Shown here: one piece after another, positions 1 to 5,709 of the stretch
Layout of the letters: the number at the start of each line of letters is the position of its first letter
Position numbering within the stretch: the stretch's first letter is position 1
Assembly: GCA_964569055.1 (NCBI GenBank)
Contig: CAZMSZ010000158.1
Location: 1 to 15,704 of the forward strand
Length of the DNA: 15,704 nucleotides
DNA from: JAWLGW01 sp964569055
GTDB lineage: Bacteria; Planctomycetota; J058
Reading direction: 5' to 3'
The notes under the pieces: generated by a model
Told to the model about the DNA's origin: nothing
Databases searched by the model: none
The model's input: the letters and a program-made list of their open reading frames with translations, nothing else
Made by a program: the position numbers and the translations under genes

Positions 1-3
1 TCT

Positions 4-92
4 GAGCCGCGCAGCGGCTCGGGCGGCTGCGAAGCCGGCCGCATCCGCCGCTGTTCGCTCGGATATAGAGCGACGAAGTCGCGCAATATCCG
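4..92. repeat. Cluster of three compact hairpins upstream of the PP2C gene
   Basis: Three inverted repeats lie back to back. The first is gagccgc/gcggctc at 4-10 and 14-20 with loop GCA. The second is cggct/agccg at 24-28 and 33-37 with a GCGA tetraloop. The third is a two-step hairpin at 60-92, with outer 7-base arms cggatat/atatccg (60-66, 86-92) and an inner stem gcgac/gtcgc (70-74, 78-82) around loop GAA. The third ends 3 bases before a -10-like hexamer. The layout resembles a REP-type intergenic repeat or the 3' end of an upstream transcript, but no T-tract follows and no second copy is visible in the window. Confidence 0.5.
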
Positions 93-94
93 GC

Positions 95-100
95 TAGGCT
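95..100 (+). promoter_or_regulatory. -10-like hexamer TAGGCT, possible leaderless promoter of the PP2C gene
   Basis: TAGGCT (TANNNT pattern) sits 6 bases before the ATG at 107. No convincing SD lies in between, so transcription would begin at or beside the start codon. No good -35 is visible because the expected region falls inside the hairpin at 60-92. Four other transcription-unit-leading starts in the window have a similar hexamer at 6-8 bases. Confidence 0.35.
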
Positions 101-106
101 GCGGAC

Positions 107-826
107 ATGGCGCTCTCCCTGCGCTCGGCGGGCTGTACGCGCGCCGGCTCCTCGGCGCCCAACGAGGACGCCTACGCCCACGACGACGAGCGCCGGCTGT
201 TCGCCGTGGCGGACGGGGTCGGGACCTACCGAGGCGCCGCGCTCGCCAGCGCGCTGGTGGTCGAGGAGTGCCTGGCGGCGCTCGCGGGCGAGCCGCCGGC
301 CGACGTGCGCGCCTGGCTCGCCGGGGCCGCGCGGCGGGCGGCGGAGGCGCTGCACGCCCGCGGCGCCGCGCCGCGCGAGCTCCGCTCCATGTCGGCGGCC
401 CTGACCCTGGCGGCGTGGATCGGCGACGCCTGGTGGCTGCTGCACGTGGGGGACACGCGGGCCTACGTGCTGCGGGACGGCGCGCTCGCGCAGCTCACCC
501 GCGACCACTCGGTCGCCTGGGAGCAGCTCGAGGCGGGCGCGATCACCAAGGCGCAGCTGCGGACCCACCCCAACCAGCGGCTGCTCACGCGCTCGTTCAC
601 GGCGAGCCGCGGGTTCGTCGTGCCGGCGATCGAGTCCCTCGCCGCGCGCCCGGGCGACCGGCTCCTGCTCTGCAGCGACGGCGTGAGCAAGGTGCTCGAG
701 GACGAGCGGCTCGCGCGGCTCCTCGCCGGCGCGGGCGCGCCGGCCGAGCTCGCGACCGCGGTCGTGGAGGCCGCGGCGCGCGAGGGGCTCGTGGACGACA
801 CCACGGCCGTGGTCATCCTGACCTGA
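107..826 (+). CDS. PP2C-family Ser/Thr protein phosphatase
   Basis: This is a 239-residue metal-dependent phosphatase of the PPM/PP2C family, expected to remove phosphate from Ser/Thr in the cytoplasm and so oppose Hanks-type kinases. Visible motifs are NED (19-21), FAVADGVG (33-39, carrying the metal-binding Asp36-Gly37), GDTRAY (115-120), LLLCSDGVSK (187-196) and DDTTAVV (230-236). The length matches a stand-alone bacterial catalytic domain with no membrane segment or extra domain. The usual DGMGGH is DGVGTY here, but the metal-ligand aspartates are kept. The ATG has no clear SD and is preceded by TAGGCT, so it may be leaderless. dapF follows after 80 bases on the same strand. The two kinases and the FHA protein elsewhere in the window are plausible partners; that link is inference. 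Confidence 0.9.
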   Translation: MALSLRSAGCTRAGSSAPNEDAYAHDDERRLFAVADGVGTYRGAALASALVVEECLAALAGEPPADVRAWLAGAARRAAEALHARGAAPRELRSMSAALTLAAWIGDAWWLLHVGDTRAYVLRDGALAQLTRDHSVAWEQLEAGAITKAQLRTHPNQRLLTRSFTASRGFVVPAIESLAARPGDRLLLCSDGVSKVLEDERLARLLAGAGAPAELATAVVEAAAREGLVDDTTAVVILT

Positions 827-906
827 GCTGGCGCTGCGGCGCTCAAGCTCGGATCCGCTCGCGCCGAAGAAGGAGGCGTGGCGCCGCGCGCCGCCAAGGA
901 GGCCGC

Positions 907-1809
907 ATGCCCGGGTTCGTGAAGCTGACCGCCGCCGGGAACGACTTCGTGCTGCTCGACGGGCGCGAGCCGCTGCTGCGCCCGCCCAGCGAGCTGGCGC
1001 GGGAGCTCTGCCCGCGTCGGCTGGCGGTGGGCGCCGACGGCCTGCTGGTCGTGGCGCCCACGGGGGAGGGCGGCTACGAGCTGACCCACTACGAGCCCGA
1101 CGGCAACCGCACCTTCTGCCTGAACGGCTGCCGCGCGGCCTCGGCCTGGCTGGTGGGCAGCGGGGTGGCGCCCGCGGACGCCAAGCTGCGCCTGCGGAGC
1201 GAGGGGGTCGAGCTGGTGGCGCGCGCGCACGGCGCGGCCGACCGCTGGGACGTGGCGGCGCTGGTCCCCTCGCCCGAGCGGCTGGAGCCCTGCCAGGTCG
1301 CGCTCCCCGAAGGGGTGCTGGTGCACGGCACGTTCGTGGACGTGGGCAACCCGCAGCTGGTGGTGGTGCTCGAGCAGCTCGAGCAGCTCGAGTCGCACGG
1401 CCTGATGCAGCGCGCGCGCAGCCTGCGCTGGAGCGCCGCCTTCCCCGAGGGGACCAACGTCAGCTTCGTGGCCCCCACTGAGGAGGAGGGGACCTGGCGG
1501 ATCCGCACCTACGAGCGCGGCGTCGAGGGCGAGACCCTCGCCTGCGGCACCGGCGTGCTCGCCGCCGCCGCCACGCTGCTGCGCACCCCCGAGCACGCCG
1601 TGATGGCCGCGGGACGCCCGGCCGCCACGGCCCGCCGCCTCCCCGTGCTCGGCCCGGGCGGCGAGGGCCTCGCGCCCCCGTGCACGATCACGTTCCTGAC
1701 GCGGGCCGGCGAGAAGCTGGAGGTCACGTTCCCCGCGGGCGCCGAGTCGTCGCGGGTATGGGCGAGCGGCCCCGTGCGGCTGGTGGCGAAGGGCGAGACC
1801 TGGGGCTGA
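907..1809 (+). CDS. dapF: Diaminopimelate epimerase (variant active-site motif)
   Basis: This 300-residue protein is assigned as DapF, which converts LL- to meso-diaminopimelate for lysine and peptidoglycan synthesis using two cysteines without a cofactor. Visible are AAGNDFVLLD (9-18), VGADGLL (41-47), the first cysteine region TFCLNGCRA (Cys71), VGNPQLV (147-153), EGTNVSFV (181-188), and the second cysteine region YERGVEGETLACGTG (202-216, Glu204 and Cys213). Two motifs depart from the norm: CGNGxR is CLNGCR, and the usual GNPH is GNPQ. An insertion of about 25 residues lies near 228-255. The start is fixed by AAGGAGG at 896-902, four bases before the ATG. The protein lies behind the PP2C gene. 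Both catalytic cysteines and the ERG motif are kept, so an active enzyme is likely, but a diverged DapF-like racemase or epimerase is possible. Confidence 0.87.
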   Translation: MPGFVKLTAAGNDFVLLDGREPLLRPPSELARELCPRRLAVGADGLLVVAPTGEGGYELTHYEPDGNRTFCLNGCRAASAWLVGSGVAPADAKLRLRSEGVELVARAHGAADRWDVAALVPSPERLEPCQVALPEGVLVHGTFVDVGNPQLVVVLEQLEQLESHGLMQRARSLRWSAAFPEGTNVSFVAPTEEEGTWRIRTYERGVEGETLACGTGVLAAAATLLRTPEHAVMAAGRPAATARRLPVLGPGGEGLAPPCTITFLTRAGEKLEVTFPAGAESSRVWASGPVRLVAKGETWG

Positions 1810-1851
1810 GGGTCGAGTCCGAATCCGAATCGGGTGCAGCTGAGGTCAGTC

Positions 1852-1869
1852 CCCCGTGATCGGTCGGGG
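1852..1869 (+). terminator. GC-rich hairpin after dapF, possible weak terminator
   Basis: CCCCG (1852-1856) and CGGGG (1865-1869) can pair around loop TGATCGGT, 43 bases after the dapF stop. No T-run follows, so intrinsic termination is doubtful. It is listed because it is the only stem between dapF and the large palindrome. Confidence 0.2.
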
Positions 1870-1887
1870 AGCTCAGGTCGGCCGAGA

Positions 1888-2021
1888 GAGGAAATATGAA
1901 ATATCAACAGGGAACTGGAAACTAGGAATGATGAATGGCTCTCGCTTGGCGTGGCCGCCTCGGCGACAGCCGTTCTGGCATTTCTAGTTCCTCATTCCCT
2001 GTTGATATTTCATATTTCCTC
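1888..2021. repeat. 134-base AT-rich palindromic element built from 7-base units
   Basis: The outer arms 1888-1914 and 1995-2021 are perfect 27-base inverted repeats. Pairing then continues imperfectly inward through ACTAG(G/A)AATG-type sequence and GGCTCTCGC (1937-1945) against GCGACAGCC (1963-1971), and ends in a small GGCG/CGCC tip (1948-1951, 1956-1959). The left arm from 1889 to 1937 divides into seven 7-mers, each with A at positions 4 and 5 (for example AGGAAAT, ATGAAAT, AGGAATG). The right arm, read on the minus strand, has the same 7-base phase for six units. The arms are AT-rich in a very GC-rich region and contain no convincing gene. This looks like a dispersed palindromic or MITE-like element of foreign composition, or a structured RNA. 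No target-site duplication could be identified with certainty. Confidence 0.8.
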
Positions 2022-2075
2022 GCTGGCCTCACGTCCTCCGAGGAGCTACGCGAGCCGGAGCCCCGCCCCAGGGCT

Positions 2076-2138
2076 GCGGAGTCTTCGGCTCCCGAGCCGA
2101 GAGCGAGCACCCTCCAGAGGAGCAGCCGAAGACTCCGC
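2076..2138. repeat. 15-bp inverted repeat with a competing inner hairpin
   Basis: Arms 2076-2090 and 2124-2138 are exact 15-base inverted repeats (gcggagtcttcggct and its complement), separated by 33 bases. The distal part of the left arm can instead pair locally as tcggctc (2085-2091) with gagccga (2094-2100), which excludes the long stem. A third small stem, CTCC/GGAG (2112-2115, 2119-2122), sits inside. The unit ends 23 bases before the ATG at 2162. It could be a REP-like repeat, a cruciform or a two-state RNA leader. If the downstream mRNA is leaderless, the element lies outside it and would act as DNA or as the end of the dapF transcript. Confidence 0.65.
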
Positions 2139-2148
2139 GGCCGCGTGC

Positions 2149-2154
2149 TACCCT
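2149..2154 (+). promoter_or_regulatory. Extended -10-like TGC-TACCCT before the DUF374 gene
   Basis: TGC at 2146-2148 followed by TACCCT fits an extended -10 (TGN-TANNNT). It lies 7 bases upstream of the ATG at 2162, and there is no SD. This is the same arrangement seen upstream of the PP2C gene, ileS and the right-hand kinase. There is no recognisable -35; the position falls in the right arm of the 2076-2138 repeat. Confidence 0.35.
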
Positions 2155-2161
2155 CCGCGCC

Positions 2162-3214
2162 ATGGGCGAAGCCAGGGCAGAGGTCGCCGCCCCCGCCGGG
2201 CGTGGCGCGCGCTACCGCGGGCCGGAGGGGAGCCGCTACGAGGCCGAGCACGACTACCGGCGGCCGCGGGCGCTCCACCGGCGCGTGCGGGCCGCGATCA
2301 GCCGGCCGCTGGTCACGGCGCTCGCCGGGGTGATCCCCTGGGTGTACACGCTCTACATGCGCTTCGTGTGGTGGACCAGCACGGTCGACGACCAGGGGCA
2401 CGCGCTCTACGAGGCCATGGCGCGGCACGACCGAATGGTCAACGTGCTGTGGCACCAGGAGGTGTTCACGGTCGGCTGGGCCTACCGCCAGCACACCCCG
2501 CACACCCTCGCCAGCACCGCCCACTTCGGCCGGATCATCACGCGGATCCTCGAGCGCTGCGGCTACCAGGTGTTCCGCGGCGGCTCCTCCAAGGCCAAGG
2601 TGCGCCAGCGCGACGTCCTCCTCTCCATGGTGCGCCACATGCAGGAGACCGAGGACGTCCTCTACGGGATCACGGTCGACGGCTCCACCGGGCCCGCCTA
2701 CCAGCTCAAGCCCGGCGCGCTCCTGATCGCCAAGGCCTGCCGCGCGCCGATCTACCTGCTGCGGACCTGGGCCTCGCGCCGGATCACGCTGTCCACCTGG
2801 GACCGGAGCGCGATCCCGCTCCCGTTCGGGCGGATCACGATCTTCGCGCAGGGCCCCTACTGGGTGCCGCCCGACTGCAAGGGCGAGGAGCTGGAGCGGA
2901 TCCGGGCGCACATCGAGCACGAGCTGCGCGAGCTGGCGGTCCACGCCCGCGAGGTGGTGGACCGCCTCGACCCCGCGCCGCCGCTGGCGGGCTTCCCGCC
3001 CGGCTGGCGCCGCCGCTGGGTGCCCGGGCTGCCGGGCCTCCGCTACGGGCCGCACGACCTCCGCCCCGACGACCCGCCGCCCTGGGCGCATCGGCCGGCG
3101 CACCGCCCGCCCGGCGTCCCCGACCCCCGGCGTCGCGCGCGCTGGACCGCCGTTTATCCTGGGTCGCCCGCGCTCGACCTCCGCGGGGAGGCCGACCGAT
3201 CCCTCGAGGAGTAG
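2162..3214 (+). CDS. DUF374-type lysophospholipid acyltransferase-like membrane protein
   Basis: This 350-residue protein resembles the DUF374 branch of the LPLAT acyltransferase superfamily, thought to act on lipids at the inner membrane. A hydrophobic stretch at about 48-72 probably anchors it. The family layout follows: LWHQE (96-100, the WHxx motif), RIITRILERCGYQVFRGGSS (124-143), YGITVDGSTGP (168-178, where the family usually has ITPDGPRGP), LKPGALLIAKACRAPIYLL (182-200) and STWDRSAIPLPFGRI (211-225). The domain ends near 270, and the last 80 residues are a Pro/Arg-rich tail of unknown role. The Pro-to-Val and Arg-to-Thr changes in the DGPRGP motif are departures from the family. The start lacks an SD and may be leaderless; a shorter GTG start at 2285 is possible but would begin just before the membrane segment. 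The next gene begins 2 bases after the stop, so the two are probably co-translated. Confidence 0.78.
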   Translation: MGEARAEVAAPAGRGARYRGPEGSRYEAEHDYRRPRALHRRVRAAISRPLVTALAGVIPWVYTLYMRFVWWTSTVDDQGHALYEAMARHDRMVNVLWHQEVFTVGWAYRQHTPHTLASTAHFGRIITRILERCGYQVFRGGSSKAKVRQRDVLLSMVRHMQETEDVLYGITVDGSTGPAYQLKPGALLIAKACRAPIYLLRTWASRRITLSTWDRSAIPLPFGRITIFAQGPYWVPPDCKGEELERIRAHIEHELRELAVHAREVVDRLDPAPPLAGFPPGWRRRWVPGLPGLRYGPHDLRPDDPPPWAHRPAHRPPGVPDPRRRARWTAVYPGSPALDLRGEADRSLEE

Positions 3215-3216
3215 GC

Positions 3217-4386
3217 ATGACGACCAAGGCGGTGGTGCTGGGCGGCGGCATGGTGGGCGCCGTGATGGCGGAGGACCTGCTGCGGGACGGCGACTTCGCC
3301 GTGACGCTCGTCGACCGCGACGAGGCGCGCCTGAGCCAGGTGGCGGCGCGCGCGGCCGAGCGCGGGGGCGCGCTCGCGACCCGCGCCGCCGACCTCTCGC
3401 AGCGCGAGGAGGTGGCGGCCGCGATCGCCGAGGCCGACCTGGTGCTCGGCGCGCTCCCCAGCCGGTTCGGCTTCCAGGCGCTCGAGACCGTGCTCCGCGC
3501 CGGCAAGCCCTACGCGGACATCACGTTCATGCCCGAGGACGCCTGGACCCTCGACGCGCTCGCCAAGGAGCACGGCGCCACGGCGGTCGTGGACTGCGGG
3601 GTCGCGCCGGGCATGAGCAACATGTTCGCCGGCTACGGCGCCAGCCAGCTCGACCGCTGCGAGCGCGTGGCGATCTACGTGGGCGGCCTGCCGCGCGAGC
3701 GGCGCTGGCCGTTCGACTACAAGGCGGGCTTCGCCCCCGGCGACGTGATCGAGGAGTACACCCGCCCCTCGCGGGTCGTCGAGGGCGGGCGCGTGGTGGT
3801 CAAGCCGGCCCTGTGCGAGCCCGAGCTCCTCGACTTCGAGGGGGTGGGCACGCTCGAGGCGTTCGTGACCGACGGCCTGCGCAGCCTGGTCGCCACGCTC
3901 GACGCCCCGTTCATGGTCGAGAAGACCATGCGCTACCCCGGGCACCGCGAGCTGATGGCCGCCTTCCGCGCCACGGGCCTGTTCTCGCAGGAGGAGCTCG
4001 AGGTGCGCGGGCCCGCGGGCCCGGTCAAGGTCCGCCCGCTCGACGTGACGAGCGCGCTGTTGTTCCCCAAGTGGACCTACGCCGAGGGGGAGGAGGACCT
4101 GACCGTGATGCGCGTGACGGTCAGCGGCGAGCGCGGCGGCCAGCCGCTCACCCTGCAGTGGGACCTCTCGGACTTCTACGACCGCGAGACCCGCCGCACG
4201 AGCATGTCGCGCACCACCGCCTTCCCCTGCACGATCGTGGCCCGCCTGCTCCGCGACGGGAAGCTCCCGGGCCCCGGCGTGTTCCCCCCCGAGAAGCTCG
4301 GCCCGCTCCCGGGCGTGCTCGATTCGGTCCTGAGCGGGCTCGAGGCCCGGGGGGTGCGCTACGACCACCGCGTGATCGCGGGGTAG
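3217..4386 (+). CDS. Saccharopine dehydrogenase family oxidoreductase
   Basis: This 389-residue protein has an N-terminal Rossmann fold (VVLGGGMVGAVMAEDLL, about 6-22, then an acidic LVDRD at 31-35, which favours NAD). The C-terminal catalytic domain is typical of Lys9/Lys1-like enzymes: VVDCGVAPGMSN (124-135), a conserved KTMRYPGH region near 235, and a closing segment with SDFYDRETRRTSMSRTTAFP. The family includes saccharopine dehydrogenases, carboxynorspermidine synthases and many enzymes of unknown substrate, so a lysine role is not proven even though dapF lies 1.4 kb upstream. The start is set by GAGGAG (3206-3211), five bases before the ATG. It is the last gene of the block and converges on the permease gene with a 77-base gap. 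Confidence 0.85.
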   Translation: MTTKAVVLGGGMVGAVMAEDLLRDGDFAVTLVDRDEARLSQVAARAAERGGALATRAADLSQREEVAAAIAEADLVLGALPSRFGFQALETVLRAGKPYADITFMPEDAWTLDALAKEHGATAVVDCGVAPGMSNMFAGYGASQLDRCERVAIYVGGLPRERRWPFDYKAGFAPGDVIEEYTRPSRVVEGGRVVVKPALCEPELLDFEGVGTLEAFVTDGLRSLVATLDAPFMVEKTMRYPGHRELMAAFRATGLFSQEELEVRGPAGPVKVRPLDVTSALLFPKWTYAEGEEDLTVMRVTVSGERGGQPLTLQWDLSDFYDRETRRTSMSRTTAFPCTIVARLLRDGKLPGPGVFPPEKLGPLPGVLDSVLSGLEARGVRYDHRVIAG

Positions 4387-4463
4387 GGCGCGCTCAGGCG
4401 TTCAGAGGCTCCAAGGCGAGGAGCGGGCAAGGGCAGGGAGAGGACGATAGAGCAGCTCCTCCC

Positions 4464-5699
4464 CTACTCGTGGCGCAGCGCATCGATCGGATGCAGCCGC
4501 GCCGCCTTCCAGGCGGGGTAGAGGCCCGAGATCAGGCCGACGCTGCTCGAGAAGCCGAGCGCGATCAGGACCGACCACAGGGGGACGTGGACCGGCGGGA
4601 AGTCGACCCACACCTTGATCGCCTCGCGCACGAACAGGCCGGCGCCCACGCCGAGCACGATCCCGAGCACGCCGCCCAGCGCGCCGAGGGCCACGGCCTC
4701 GACCAGGAACTGGACCAGGATGTCGCGGTTCTTGGCGCCCAGCGCCTTGCGGACGCCGATCTCGCGGGTGCGCTCGCTGACCGAGACCAGCATGATGTTC
4801 ATGATCCCGATCCCGCCCACCAGGAGCGCGACCGACACGATCCCCATCAGGAGCCCGGTGATCATCAGGCTGACCTGCTGGAACTGCTGCAGGAACTGCT
4901 CCTGCGTGAACACCTGGAAGTCGTCGGGCTGGCCGTGGCGGAGCCCGTGGCGCACGCGCAGCAGCCAGCGGATCTGGTCCACCGCGGCCTCGGTCTGCTC
5001 GGCCGAGCCGGCCTGCGCGATCACGACCAGGCGGCGGCCGGCGTTGCGGCCCCAGATCGAGAACGCGGTGGTGATCGGGACGACCACGATGTCGTCCTGC
5101 GAGCTGCCGAGGAGCGCCCCCTTCTTCTCCAAGAACCCCACCACCTGCAGCGGGCGGCCGTCGAGCGTGAGGGTCCGCCCCAGCAGGCGCTCGCGGGTGG
5201 TGCCGAGCTTGGTGATCACCTCCTCGCCCACCACGCACACCGGCGCCCGGCGCTCCACCTCGGAGGGGAGGAAGAACCGGCCGGCGTCGGGGTACCAGTC
5301 GTTGGTGCTCTGGAAGTCGGGCGTCGAGCCGCGCACCTCGATCTCGTCGGCCTCCTCGCCCTCGAACCCGACCCGCGCCCGGCGGAACACCGCCGGGGCC
5401 ACCGCCTCCAGCGCCGGGCAGCGCCGCGCCAGCTCCTGCGCGTCCTCGTAGGTCAGCTCGACTCGCCCGAGCTTGCGCCCCTCCGCGCCGGCAGGCCGCT
5501 GCGGCCACACCCAGATCTTGTTGGTCCCGAGCGTCTCGAACTGGTCGAGCATGAACCGCGAGGCGCCCTGCACGATCGAGACCACCGCGATCACCGCCGA
5601 GACGGCGATCACGATCCCGAGCGTGGTCAGCGCGCTGCGGAACGGGTTGGCCCGCAGCTCGGCCAGCGCGATCCCGAGGTTCTCCAGCAGCAGCTTCAC
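4464..5699 (-). CDS. MacB/FtsX-type ABC transporter permease
   Basis: This 411-residue inner-membrane permease has the four-helix MacB topology: TM1 at about 22-44, a large periplasmic MacB-core domain at about 45-275, then three C-terminal helices near 280-305, 330-355 and 373-393. Family signatures are NPFRSALTTLGIVIAV (18-33), GGIGIMNIMLVSVSERTREI (295-314) followed by GVRKALGAK, and YPAWKAARLHPIDALR (394-409) at the C-terminus. Such permeases work with a cytoplasmic ATPase and a periplasmic adaptor to export peptides, antibiotics or lipoproteins, or to transmit force. Translation starts at GTG 5699, ten bases after the adaptor gene stop, with no strong SD, so coupling is likely. No ATPase gene is in the window; the operon ends here against the convergent oxidoreductase gene. 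Confidence 0.92.
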   Translation of the reverse strand: MKLLLENLGIALAELRANPFRSALTTLGIVIAVSAVIAVVSIVQGASRFMLDQFETLGTNKIWVWPQRPAGAEGRKLGRVELTYEDAQELARRCPALEAVAPAVFRRARVGFEGEEADEIEVRGSTPDFQSTNDWYPDAGRFFLPSEVERRAPVCVVGEEVITKLGTTRERLLGRTLTLDGRPLQVVGFLEKKGALLGSSQDDIVVVPITTAFSIWGRNAGRRLVVIAQAGSAEQTEAAVDQIRWLLRVRHGLRHGQPDDFQVFTQEQFLQQFQQVSLMITGLLMGIVSVALLVGGIGIMNIMLVSVSERTREIGVRKALGAKNRDILVQFLVEAVALGALGGVLGIVLGVGAGLFVREAIKVWVDFPPVHVPLWSVLIALGFSSSVGLISGLYPAWKAARLHPIDALRHE

Positions 5700-5709
5700 G
5701 CGGCGCAGC

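Noticed and set aside
878..922. Short GTG frame of 14 codons with AAGGAGG upstream, overlapping the dapF start, as a leader peptide
   Set aside because: The SD-to-GTG gap is only one base and the peptide has no regulatory codon run.
1369..1395. Three tandem CTCGAG(C/T)(A/C)G units in dapF as a repeat element
   Set aside because: They lie within coding sequence (a Leu-Glu-Gln run) and are explained by codon use; three copies of 9 bases only.
1888..2021. CRISPR array or intrinsic terminator as an explanation of the AT-rich palindrome
   Set aside because: There are no equal-length spacers between repeats, the 7-base units are contiguous, and the stem is far longer than a terminator and lacks a terminal T-run.
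1935..2333. A 132-codon plus-strand open frame starting inside the palindromic element
   Set aside because: It begins in the hairpin, runs through the second inverted repeat into the DUF374 gene, and has no protein-like features.
1951..3216. An in-frame upstream extension of the saccharopine dehydrogenase-like gene through the palindrome and the DUF374 gene
   Set aside because: It reads the DUF374 gene out of frame; the Rossmann fold begins at the ATG at 3217, which has a GAGGAG SD.
4418..4461. Inverted repeat gaggagc/gctcctc between the convergent genes as a shared terminator
   Set aside because: Only 7 bp with a 30-base loop and no T-tract; in such GC-rich sequence this is expected by chance.
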